Shown here: positions 1-6,797 of the stretch, piece after piece
Layout of the letters: each line of letters starts with the position of its first letter
Position numbering within the stretch: the stretch's first letter is position 1
Assembly (NCBI GenBank): GCA_030064795.1
Contig: JASJEI010000466.1
Span: 1-8,512, forward strand
Direction: 5' to 3'
Length of the DNA stretch: 8,512 bases
Source: Pleurocapsa sp. MO_226.B13
GTDB lineage: Bacteria; Cyanobacteriota; Cyanobacteriia; Cyanobacteriales; Xenococcaceae
Position numbers and translations under genes: made by a program
The notes under the pieces: generated by a model
What the model saw: the letters and a program-made list of their open reading frames with translations, nothing else
Told to the model about the DNA's origin: nothing
The model's database searches: none

Positions 1-2
1 TA

Positions 3-32
3 ATTAAACTCAACTATGTTTACTTTTGTCAA
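3..32 (-). promoter_or_regulatory. Candidate sigma70-type promoter pointing left
   Basis: On the minus strand a perfect TTGACA (-35, positions 32 to 27) is followed after 18 bp by TTTAAT (-10, positions 8 to 3; five of six match TATAAT). Transcription would start at or just beyond the left edge and read a gene outside the window. The rest of 1-165 is AT-rich with no coding signal on either strand, and I see no strong terminator for cobK in it. Confidence 0.4.
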
Positions 33-71
33 GTAGATTTAATCCTTTGATTGATATTAAGTTGAAGCGAA

Positions 72-89
72 TTTACATTTTGTTACATA
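72..89 (+). promoter_or_regulatory. HLR1-like element (putative RpaB binding site)
   Basis: Two 8-bp direct repeats, TTTACATT (72-79) and GTTACATA (82-89), are separated by exactly 2 bp. This matches the published HLR1 consensus (G/T)TTACA(T/A)(T/A) in tandem with a 2-bp spacer, the site bound by the cyanobacterial response regulator RpaB at high-light genes. It lies downstream of the leftward cobK gene and about 40 bp upstream of a leftward promoter candidate, so the likely target is a gene left of the window. One caveat is that the repeats read on the + strand, opposite to that promoter. Binding is inferred from the motif only. Confidence 0.5.
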
Positions 90-165
90 CTTCAGGTTAT
101 TTATGTCTGTCTACTTAAGAATTAATTAGTATATTCCAATTTTAAATTATGTATCTCAACAGGAT

Positions 166-936
166 TTAGTGTTCTTGACAAAAAGCGATGATGTCTTGAA
201 GATTTGAAGTCTGCTGAGGATAGACGATTTGAGGACGAGTAATAATAATTAAAGGAATATTCAAATCTGCTGCAACTTGACGTTTGATATCTTCTCCTCC
301 CGCTTTACCCGATGCTTTAGTAATTACCAGCGAGATATCCCACTGTTGCCAGAGGGCTGTTTCTAGGGCAATACTAAGGGGTGGACGAATCGTAATTAGG
401 CGATCGCTAGTAAAACCCGCAGCTAAGGCTATTTCTAAAGACTCGATTGTTGGTAAGATTCGGGCATATAAAACGGCTTTATTTTGCCAGATTTTGAATC
501 GAGGTAAAGCTTTGCAGCCAATTGTCAATAGCACTCTCTGTCCTTCTAGATACTTACCTGTAAGCAAAGTGTCAAGACTATCTAGTTCTTTAAACAATGA
601 GTTAGCTGGAGTTTCACTTGCTGCTCGCTCGCTATTCCTTTCGTAGCGTAAATAAGGAATATTCAATTTATTGCTAATTGCAATAGCTTGACGCGATACT
701 TCCACGGCAAAAGGATGAGAAGCATCTATTACTGCTCTAATCTCTTCTCGCTGACAAAAAGACTGCATTCTTTCTCGATCCATACAGCCTATTTCTACTT
801 GGGTATCTTCACCGTAGAGAGTTCGAGCAGCTTGAGTAGTAACAGTAACTACAAATGAGATTTTATTTTTGACCAGTTCAGAAGCGATCGCCACACTTTC
901 GCTTGTCCCTCCAATCAGCCAAACCTTAACTCTCAT
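166..936 (-). CDS. cobK: Precorrin-6A / cobalt-precorrin-6A reductase (CobK/CbiJ family)
   Basis: This 256-residue protein has the usual length for the CobK/CbiJ family, which uses NADPH to reduce the precorrin-6A (or cobalt-precorrin-6A) macrocycle to the 6B form in corrinoid synthesis. The N-terminus has the nucleotide-binding strand-loop WLIGGTSES (6-14). Family motifs follow: DASHPFA (71-77), RYER (97-100), TIGCKAL (138-144), an ARILP segment (158-162) and KASGKAGGE near the C-terminus (207-215). The start chosen places the Gly-rich loop directly at the N-terminus, as is normal. No other cob/cbi gene is in the window and no cobalamin riboswitch is seen upstream. It follows a small membrane-protein gene by 41 bp on the same strand, so the two are probably co-transcribed. 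The enzyme should be cytosolic. Whether it acts on the metal-free or cobalt form cannot be told from the sequence. Confidence 0.93.
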   Translation of the reverse strand: MRVKVWLIGGTSESVAIASELVKNKISFVVTVTTQAARTLYGEDTQVEIGCMDRERMQSFCQREEIRAVIDASHPFAVEVSRQAIAISNKLNIPYLRYERNSERAASETPANSLFKELDSLDTLLTGKYLEGQRVLLTIGCKALPRFKIWQNKAVLYARILPTIESLEIALAAGFTSDRLITIRPPLSIALETALWQQWDISLVITKASGKAGGEDIKRQVAADLNIPLIIITRPQIVYPQQTSNLQDIIAFCQEH

Positions 937-977
937 TTAATCTTGCTATTTCTACCAGCAAGCCTAGTAATTATCAT

Positions 978-1169
978 TCATCGTCCCTTTAAAGCCTTTT
1001 GAAAATTACGACGATAAGATTTATTTGTCACTAGTAGTGCTGGCCACAACAAAGCCAGGGTAATGCGTCTAGGCAAAGCAGAATTAAAATTAGTATAACG
1101 ATAGCCAGATAGAAACTTCCAAATTCCACCGACATAAACAACAAACAAGATAAAACCAATCAACGGCAT
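978..1169 (-). CDS. Small hypothetical membrane protein (63 aa)
   Basis: A 63-residue protein of unknown function. Residues 2-18 form a strongly hydrophobic segment (LIGFILFVVYVGGIW core), and a second hydrophobic stretch lies at about 36-47 (ITLALLWPALLV). They are separated by a polar linker containing YRYTNFNSALPRR. The C-terminus is basic (NKSYRRNFQKALKGR), which suggests one or two membrane passes with a cytosolic tail. The sequence reads like a real protein: balanced composition, a hydrophobic-then-basic pattern, and an AGG-containing stretch shortly before the ATG. It is the first gene of a likely two-gene leftward unit with cobK. I recall small cyanobacterial proteins of this style but cannot name a family. 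It is unlikely to be a chance frame because nothing overlaps it on the other strand. Confidence 0.75.
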   Translation of the reverse strand: MPLIGFILFVVYVGGIWKFLSGYRYTNFNSALPRRITLALLWPALLVTNKSYRRNFQKALKGR

Positions 1170-1200
1170 CTCAAGAACCTAAAGATTTAGAGTAATAAAT

Positions 1201-1229
1201 TGACAATGTCCTTATTCTAACAATTGTCA
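1201..1229. repeat. Inverted repeat TGACAAT-N15-ATTGTCA
   Basis: Perfect 7-bp arms at 1201-1207 and 1223-1229 are separated by 15 bp, placing the arm centres 22 bp apart (about two helical turns). This spacing suits a dimeric regulator better than an RNA hairpin. It lies 32-60 bp upstream of the ATG of the small membrane-protein gene. A regulator cannot be named. Confidence 0.4.
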
Positions 1230-1456
1230 TTATCGAATTTTCTTTTTCCAACTGCAACAGTTTGATTTTGCAAGTTTACTTATCTAGCTAGTGTTTTACA
1301 ATACTCACTAAATGAGATTGGACGTAAATAATATTTCGTTACATCGATCGAAATCGATTCAATTTAAGTATTTATAGCCGAGAGAGCGGATCGGCAGATT
1401 AAATTGCGATTGAGATATAAGAACATCAAACAACAACCAATAATAATTAATAATCC

Positions 1457-1462
1457 AAGGAG
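1457..1462 (+). promoter_or_regulatory. Shine-Dalgarno AAGGAG deciding the start of the next gene
   Basis: AAGGAG is a strong anti-16S match. Two ATGs follow in tandem at 1466 and 1469. The first is only 3 nt from the motif and the second 6 nt. The second spacing is close to optimal, and it gives the family-typical start MRAVLMAGG. Confidence 0.75.
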
Positions 1463-1468
1463 TTTATG

Positions 1469-3982
1469 ATGCGAGCAGTACTAATGGCTGGTGGTTCGGG
1501 GACGAGATTGCGCCCTCTAACCTGCGATCTGCCCAAACCGATGGTGCCAGTGCTAAATCGCCCTATAGCCGAACATATCATTAATTTATTAAAACGAAAT
1601 AATATTACCGAAATCATTGCTACTCTCTATTATTTACCCGATGTGATGCGGGATTATTTTCAAGATGGTAGTGATTTTGGGGTTCAAATGACCTATGCGG
1701 TAGAAGAAGAGCAACCTTTGGGAACGGCAGGCTGTGTTAAAAATATTCAACAGTGGCTAGATGATACTTTTATTACTATTAGTGGCGATGCAATTACCGA
1801 TTTCGATCTTCAAGACGCGATCGCCTTTCATCGAGCCAAAAAATCTAAAGCAACTTTAATTTTGACTCGCGTACCAAATCCAGTTGAGTTTGGAGTAGTT
1901 ATTACCGATAAAGATGGCAGGATTAATCGCTTTTTAGAAAAGCCCTCCCTCAGCGAAATTTTCTCAGATACGGTTAATACAGGAACCTATATCCTCGAAC
2001 CAGAGGTTTTAGAATATTTACCAGAAAACGAAGAATCAGATTTTTCTAAAGATTTATTTCCCCTGCTTCTAGCTAAGGGAGAGCCTATGTATGGCTACAT
2101 CGCAGAGGGCTATTGGTGTGATGTCGGTCATCTAGAAGCTTATCGCGAAGCCCAATATGATGGGTTAGAAAAAAAGGTGAAGCTGAATTTTCCCTACCGC
2201 GAACATTCACCAGGAATTTGGATTGGCAATAACACCTACATCGATCCCAGTGTCTCCATTGAGACTCCAGCTTTGATTGGCGATAACTGTCGTATTGGTC
2301 CGAGGGTCCGCATTGAAGCAGGAACGGTAATCGGCGATAATGTTACCATCGGCGCAGATGCCGACCTCAAACGTCCGATTATTTGGAATGGAGCGACTGT
2401 CGGTGATGAGGCTCATTTACGTGCCTGTACTATCTCTCGTGGCACGAGAATGGATCGTCGCTCGCAAGCTTTGGAAGGTTCGGTAGTAGGAACTTTATCC
2501 ATTGTCGGAGAAGAAGCCCAAATTGCTCCAGGAGTTAGGGTCTGGCCCAGCAAAAGAATCGAATCTGGAGCAGTTTTGAATATTAATTTAATTTGGGGTA
2601 ATACTGCTCAAAGGAATCTTTTCGGGCAACGAGGAGTATCTGGCTTGGCTAATATCGATCTGACACCCGAATTTGTGGTCAAATTAGGATCTGCTTATGG
2701 TTCAACTTTGAAACTTGGTTCGGCAGTTCTGGTTTCTCGCGATCAGCGTAGTGTCTCGCGGATGGTTAGCAGAGCGATTATTGCTGGATTGATGTCAGCG
2801 GGAATTCACGTTCAGAATTTGGAAGCTACAGCTATTCCTATTTCCCGCACCATGATGACCAATCTGATCGATGTATCGGGAGGTATTCATATTCGTTTAG
2901 ACCCCAATCGTCCCGATTATCTATTAATCGAGTTTTTTGATAAACAAGGAATTAGTGTTTCTAAGTCTATAGAAAAGAAAATTGAAGGGACTTATTTTAA
3001 AGAGGATTTGCGTCGAGTGGCAATTCAGGAAATCGGCAGCGTTAGTTATCCCAGTGGAATTTTAGACACCTATAGTCGTACCTTTGAAAAATATATCAAC
3101 ATCGCAGCGGTACGTAATAGTTCTTCAAAAATTGTTATTGATTACGTCTATGGTGTTTCAGGGGCAATTCTACCGCAACTTTTGGCTAAATTTGGCTGTG
3201 ATGCAGTAGTATTGAATGCTAGCTTAAAAGAAACTGCCATTTCCGTAACAGAAAAAGAGATGCTGCTAGATCAGCTCGGTCAAGTGGTAGAAGCTCTTAA
3301 AGCTAACTTTGGAGTACAGGTATCGGCAAACGGAGAGCAGTTTATTCTGGTAGACGAAGCGGGTTTGCCGATTCGCGGAGAAACTTTAACGGCTTTGATG
3401 GTAAATACTATTTTTACTGCCAATCCCCGCAGTACGGTAGTTGTTCCCGTAAATGCTTCTAGTGCTGTGGAAGAAATTGCCCGTCGCCATGATGGGAATG
3501 TAATTCGGACTAAAGTCAATCCTACGGCTTTGATGGAGGCTTCTCAAGATAATCCCAATGTTGTACTGGGAGGAAATAGCGATATGGGATTTATTTTTCC
3601 TCAACTTCATCCAGGTTTCGATGCCATGTTTAGCATTGCCAAGTTGATCGAAATGCTGACCATTCAAGAGCGATCACTAGCAGATATTCGTCTCGATCTA
3701 CCTACTGTCTGTCATAAGTTTTGTTCGATTCGCTGTCCCTGGAAAGTCAAAGGCTCTTTGATGCGTCATTTGGTAGAAACTCATGCCACCGAGAATTTAG
3801 AGTTAATTGACGGTGTTAAAATAATTAATCCCCAAAACGATAATTGGATTTTAATTTTACCCGATGCGGGAGAACCTTTAGTTCATATTTACGCCAATAG
3901 TGCAGATCGCAGTTGGGTCGATCGCCAGCTAGCAGAATATCGTCTTAAGGTGCAAAATTTTGTCGATCGTCAGCAGTATTGA
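1469..3982 (+). CDS. Sugar-phosphate nucleotidyltransferase fused to LbH and degenerate phosphohexomutase regions
   Basis: An 837-residue protein (838 if the upstream ATG at 1466 is used), commonly annotated as mannose-1-phosphate guanylyltransferase. Residues 1-235 form a nucleotidyltransferase with GGSGTRLRP (8-16), the KP pair (23-24), the catalytic SGD (105-107), FLEKP (155-159), NTGTY (170-174) and GYWCDVG (214-220). These features should activate a sugar-1-phosphate with an NTP. Residues about 247-376 carry imperfect hexapeptide repeats (IGDN, IGPR, IGADAD), a left-handed beta helix. From about 385 to the end the sequence follows the phosphohexomutase architecture, but its active-site loops are altered: Asp478 sits at the phosphoserine position, the metal triad is Ser619/Asn621/Glu623, and the phosphate loop is LPDAGEP (797-803). 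Mutase activity is therefore doubtful. The role is probably cytosolic supply of NDP-sugar for polysaccharide or glycan synthesis. The actual sugar and nucleotide (GDP-mannose, UDP- or ADP-glucose) cannot be read from sequence. It stands first in a rightward run of genes. Confidence 0.88.
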   Translation: MRAVLMAGGSGTRLRPLTCDLPKPMVPVLNRPIAEHIINLLKRNNITEIIATLYYLPDVMRDYFQDGSDFGVQMTYAVEEEQPLGTAGCVKNIQQWLDDTFITISGDAITDFDLQDAIAFHRAKKSKATLILTRVPNPVEFGVVITDKDGRINRFLEKPSLSEIFSDTVNTGTYILEPEVLEYLPENEESDFSKDLFPLLLAKGEPMYGYIAEGYWCDVGHLEAYREAQYDGLEKKVKLNFPYREHSPGIWIGNNTYIDPSVSIETPALIGDNCRIGPRVRIEAGTVIGDNVTIGADADLKRPIIWNGATVGDEAHLRACTISRGTRMDRRSQALEGSVVGTLSIVGEEAQIAPGVRVWPSKRIESGAVLNINLIWGNTAQRNLFGQRGVSGLANIDLTPEFVVKLGSAYGSTLKLGSAVLVSRDQRSVSRMVSRAIIAGLMSAGIHVQNLEATAIPISRTMMTNLIDVSGGIHIRLDPNRPDYLLIEFFDKQGISVSKSIEKKIEGTYFKEDLRRVAIQEIGSVSYPSGILDTYSRTFEKYINIAAVRNSSSKIVIDYVYGVSGAILPQLLAKFGCDAVVLNASLKETAISVTEKEMLLDQLGQVVEALKANFGVQVSANGEQFILVDEAGLPIRGETLTALMVNTIFTANPRSTVVVPVNASSAVEEIARRHDGNVIRTKVNPTALMEASQDNPNVVLGGNSDMGFIFPQLHPGFDAMFSIAKLIEMLTIQERSLADIRLDLPTVCHKFCSIRCPWKVKGSLMRHLVETHATENLELIDGVKIINPQNDNWILILPDAGEPLVHIYANSADRSWVDRQLAEYRLKVQNFVDRQQY

Positions 3983-4080
3983 ATTTGAACTCTAAAATTG
4001 CTAAGGGATGAAAGTTCAGATAATAAACAGTACAATTGTCCTGAGTTGGTTAATAGTTAGATACCAGGAGTAGTAAATCC

Positions 4081-4575
4081 ATGAATAGCTGTATTTTAAT
4101 GGCAAAAATAGTTAGAGATCCCGAACTACGTTCTACTCAGGATGGAGTTAGTGTATCTTCAATGTTCGTCGAATTTGAATCTACTAGAGAAGGAGAAGCA
4201 CCAGGAACCTTAAAAGTAGAAGGATGGGGTAAGTTAGCTGAAGAAATGAAAAATACCTACAGCATCGGAGATAATATTATTCTTGAAGGACGTTTATCAA
4301 TGAATGTCATTGAAATGCCAGAGGGATATAAAGAGAAAAAAGCGACATTAGTTGCCTCTCGAATTTATCCTGTTGGTGTTTCCAGTGCTAGCAGTTCCGA
4401 CTTGGCTTCCAGTCCTCAAAGCTATCAGCCAGTTAGCAGTACTCCCAATAATGTAGTAGATTTTACCAGTTCTTCTCAGGTAGAAACTGCGCCAGCCGTT
4501 TCTACTGCTGCAACTTCTGAGTCTAATGTCCCTGCTAATAGTGAAAATGAAGATTGGGATGAAATCCCCTTCTAA
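4081..4575 (+). CDS. ssb: Single-stranded DNA-binding protein
   Basis: A 164-residue SSB. It coats single-stranded DNA during replication, repair and recombination and recruits partners through its C-terminal tip. Residues 1-98 form the OB fold, with the cyanobacterial-style start MNSCILMAKIVRDPELR, the central LKVEGWGKLAEE (44-55), GDNIILEGRL (63-72) and the closing ASRIYPVG (92-99). Residues 99-150 are a Ser/Thr/Ala/Pro-rich disordered linker. The chain ends in the acidic tip EDWDEIPF, a clear variant of the DDIPF partner-binding peptide, so the gene is intact. A CAGGAG at 4065-4070 lies 10 nt before the ATG and supports this start. It is 98 bp after the sugar-nucleotide gene and 86 bp before dxr, with no terminator visible on either side. 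Confidence 0.95.
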   Translation: MNSCILMAKIVRDPELRSTQDGVSVSSMFVEFESTREGEAPGTLKVEGWGKLAEEMKNTYSIGDNIILEGRLSMNVIEMPEGYKEKKATLVASRIYPVGVSSASSSDLASSPQSYQPVSSTPNNVVDFTSSSQVETAPAVSTAATSESNVPANSENEDWDEIPF

Positions 4576-4661
4576 AAAACGAAAACAAAAAAACCTTAAC
4601 TAGAGCCTACCTGAGAACATATAGTGATATTGGAAATCGATCGCGCTAATTAAATAAGATC

Positions 4662-5825
4662 ATGAAAGCAATTACTATTTTGGGCTCAACTGGTTCTATT
4701 GGGACACAAACTTTGGATATTGTTGCTCATAACCCAGACAAGTTTCGTGTAGTGGGGTTGGCAGCAGGTAGCAATATTACTCTCTTAGCAGAGCAAATAC
4801 GTACCTTTAAACCTGAAATAGTGGCTCTTGGAAACGGTAAAAAATTAGCTAAATTGGAACAAGCGATCGCTTCTTTAACCAGCCCGCCAAAAATTTTAGT
4901 GGGACAGGAAGGAATCTGTGAAGTAGCTCGCTATGGTGATGCAGAAAGTGTGGTAACGGGTATTGTGGGTTGTGCTGGGTTACTACCCACTATTGCTGCC
5001 ATTGAAGCTGGTAAAGATATTGCTTTAGCTAACAAAGAAACTTTAATTGCTGGTGCGCCTGTAGTCCTGCCTTTGGTGAAAAAGCATCAAGTTAAGTTAC
5101 TTCCCGCAGATTCAGAACATTCAGCGATTTTTCAGTGCCTTCAGGGAGTACCCCAGGGGGGATTGAGAAGGATTATTCTCACTGCTTCTGGTGGTTCTTT
5201 CCGCGATTTACCCGTAGAAAAACTAAGTTCTGTAACAGTTGAAGACGCGCTCAAACATCCTAATTGGTCGATGGGACAAAAAATAACCATTGATTCGGCA
5301 ACGCTAATGAATAAGGGTTTAGAAGTAATAGAAGCTCATTATCTATTTGATTTAGATTATGACCAGATTGATATTGTTATCCATCCTCAAAGTATTATTC
5401 ATTCCTTGATTGAAGTTCAGGATACTTCTATGTTGGCACAGTTAGGTTGGCCCGATATGCGTTTACCTCTACTTTATGCTCTGTCTTGGCCAGAGAGAAT
5501 TTATACTGACTGGGAACAGTTAGATTTAGTCAAAGCTGGAGATCTGACTTTCCGCGAACCAGATCACCAAAAATATCCCTGTATGCAGCTAGCTTATGCT
5601 GCTGGAAGAGCAGGTGGTTTGATGCCAGCAGTTTTAAACGCTGCTAACGAACAAGCTGTTGCCTTATTCTTAGCTAAAAAAGTTGGCTTTTTAGACATTC
5701 CTCGTTTAATTGAAACTGTATGCGATCGCTTTACCACTCAAAATACTGCCTATCCTAGTTTGGAAGATATTTTATTTGCCGACCAATGGGCAAGACAAGC
5801 AATCATTGATGCTCAAACAGCATAA
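4662..5825 (+). CDS. dxr: 1-deoxy-D-xylulose 5-phosphate reductoisomerase
   Basis: A 387-residue enzyme of normal family length. It converts 1-deoxy-D-xylulose 5-phosphate to 2-C-methyl-D-erythritol 4-phosphate with NADPH and a divalent metal, the committed step of the MEP isoprenoid pathway that supplies carotenoids, phytol and quinone tails. The NADPH loop is GSTGSIG (8-14), and ANKETL (123-128) is conserved. Metal ligands are Asp150, Glu152 and Glu221, within PADSEH and MNKGLE. The substrate-binding Ser176 (ASGGSF), His199 and Trp202 of the HPNWSMG flexible loop, and Asn217 and Lys218 are all present, matching the E. coli enzyme at an offset of 10. The C-terminal helical domain includes [17 protein letters not shown]. 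Nothing is missing. The start codon lacks a strong Shine-Dalgarno but places the nucleotide loop at the usual distance from the N-terminus. Confidence 0.97.
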   Translation: MKAITILGSTGSIGTQTLDIVAHNPDKFRVVGLAAGSNITLLAEQIRTFKPEIVALGNGKKLAKLEQAIASLTSPPKILVGQEGICEVARYGDAESVVTGIVGCAGLLPTIAAIEAGKDIALANKETLIAGAPVVLPLVKKHQVKLLPADSEHSAIFQCLQGVPQGGLRRIILTASGGSFRDLPVEKLSSVTVEDALKHPNWSMGQKITIDSATLMNKGLEVIEAHYLFDLDYDQIDIVIHPQSIIHSLIEVQDTSMLAQLGWPDMRLPLLYALSWPERIYTDWEQLDLVKAGDLTFREPDHQKYPCMQLAYAAGRAGGLMPAVLNAANEQAVALFLAKKVGFLDIPRLIETVCDRFTTQNTAYPSLEDILFADQWARQAIIDAQTA

Positions 5826-5878
5826 ATAGTTACCGAGCCAAAAACTTTTGTATCGAGGATGATGTTTTTTGTATTATG

Positions 5879-5912
5879 CTGACAATATTATATCTTAGGT
5901 ATAAAGTCCTAA
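5879..5912 (+). promoter_or_regulatory. Possible promoter with small palindrome upstream of the TPR gene
   Basis: CTGACA (5879-5884) and TATAAA (5900-5905) resemble -35 and -10 boxes, but the 15-bp spacer is short. The -10-like box lies between the arms of an inverted repeat, TTAGG (5895-5899) and CCTAA (5908-5912). A promoter here would explain the 101-bp gap after dxr. It is a weak prediction. Confidence 0.28.
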
Positions 5913-5926
5913 AATAACGCAAATAT

Positions 5927-6745
5927 ATGAGTCGCTGGTTAATAAGTCTATTTTTAATCTTTTCTTTGTGGATATTTGGTAGTAGTTTAAAATCTGTTGT
6001 AGCATCACCGCTCAACGAGGTCAATTTTACTGAGCAACAAATTGCTCAGGGAGAGAAGATCGCCAAAAAGGCATTTCGTGCAGCTAACCAAGGAAATTTT
6101 GCTCAAGCTGAAATCTATTGGACAAAGTTAATCGAGCGATTTCCTGACAACCCAGCTGTCTGGAGCAATCGCGGTAATGTCCGTATTGGTCAATACAAGC
6201 TTACAGAGGCAATCGCAGATTTTAATCGCTCAATTGAAATTGCACCAGAGTATCCCGATGCTTACCTCAATCGCGGTATTGCCTATGAAGGAAAAAGGCT
6301 TTGGGACAAAGCGATCGCCGATTACGATCGAGTATTAGAGATCAGCCCTCAAGATCCAGTTGCTTTAAATAATCGAGGCAATGCCAAGGCTGGTCAACAC
6401 AAATGGCAGGATGCTTTAGCTGATTATCAACTGGCTGCCGATCTTGCACCCACTTTTCCCCTGGCGCGAGGTAACGCTTCTTTAATTATGTATCAACTGG
6501 GCGATCGCTCGGAGGCAATTCGTAATATGCGTAATTTAGTGCGTAAATATCCTATGTATTCTGATATGCGAGCAGCATTAGCAGCAGCTTTATGGGAAGA
6601 AGGAAAGCAAGGGGAAGCTGAAAGTAATTGGGTTGCAGCGGTTGGTCTAGACAATCGCTATCAAGATTTAAATTGGCTAGAAAACATCCGTCGTTGGCCT
6701 CCTAACATGATTGAGGCATTAGAAAAATTTCTCAATCTCAGCTAG
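5927..6745 (+). CDS. Secreted tetratricopeptide-repeat protein
   Basis: A 272-residue TPR protein. Residues 1-26 look like a Sec signal peptide: MSRW, then the hydrophobic core LISLFLIFSLWIFG, then SVVA as a plausible signal-peptidase site before SPLN. There is no twin-arginine motif. The mature part is TPR repeats: about 46-75, 76-110, 111-144 and 145-178 are clear (patterns such as NRGNxxxGQYxxAIADFNRSIEIAP), while 179-211 and 212-243 are more divergent. The C-terminal tail contains NIRRWPPNMIEALEKFL (253-269), which lies outside the repeats. The protein should act as a scaffold or assembly factor in the thylakoid lumen or periplasm. From memory, plant chloroplast-lumen TPR proteins have a similar RRWPP-type end; this is unverified. 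No partner can be named. The start has no clear Shine-Dalgarno, but the signal peptide begins exactly there. Confidence 0.88.
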   Translation: MSRWLISLFLIFSLWIFGSSLKSVVASPLNEVNFTEQQIAQGEKIAKKAFRAANQGNFAQAEIYWTKLIERFPDNPAVWSNRGNVRIGQYKLTEAIADFNRSIEIAPEYPDAYLNRGIAYEGKRLWDKAIADYDRVLEISPQDPVALNNRGNAKAGQHKWQDALADYQLAADLAPTFPLARGNASLIMYQLGDRSEAIRNMRNLVRKYPMYSDMRAALAAALWEEGKQGEAESNWVAAVGLDNRYQDLNWLENIRRWPPNMIEALEKFLNLS

Positions 6746-6797
6746 CCAACCGAATAATACTTATTATGCACTCGAAAACTATTTAGATTCACAGAAG

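Larger units (their letters stand above)
1170..1468. promoter_or_regulatory. Divergent intergenic region (promoters for both sides)
   Basis: About 299 bp of AT-rich DNA separate the leftward small membrane-protein gene from the rightward sugar-nucleotide gene, so it must hold both promoters. Visible elements are an inverted repeat at 1201-1229, a TTGACA hexamer at 1200-1205, a lone GTTACAT half-site at 1339-1345, and two ATCGAT palindromes 10 bp apart centre to centre (1343-1348 and 1353-1358). No -10/-35 pair is convincing enough to place a start site on either strand, and no small gene or RNA is recognisable. Confidence 0.5.

Noticed and set aside
284..646. Rightward 120-residue open frame
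   Set aside because: It lies entirely antisense to cobK, whose family motifs are clear. The composition is that of a shadow frame.
1170..1468. Cobalamin riboswitch upstream of the cobK unit
   Set aside because: No B12-box-like sequence or long GC-containing structured leader is visible in this AT-rich region.
2207..2416. Leftward 69-residue open frame
   Set aside because: It is antisense to the hexapeptide-repeat region of the sugar-nucleotide gene; its repetitiveness only mirrors those repeats.
3280..3667. Two leftward open frames (3280-3519 and 3386-3667)
   Set aside because: Both are antisense to the mutase-like region, overlap each other and show no family motifs.
3986..4018. TGAACT-N21-AGTTCA as a terminator after the sugar-nucleotide gene
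   Set aside because: The stem is only 6 bp with a 21-nt loop and no T-tract follows, so it is probably chance.
5830..6024. Leftward 64-residue open frame in the dxr-TPR gap
   Set aside because: It overlaps the signal peptide of the TPR gene in antisense, and its composition (many Ile, Leu, Arg, Tyr) fits translated AT-rich non-coding DNA.
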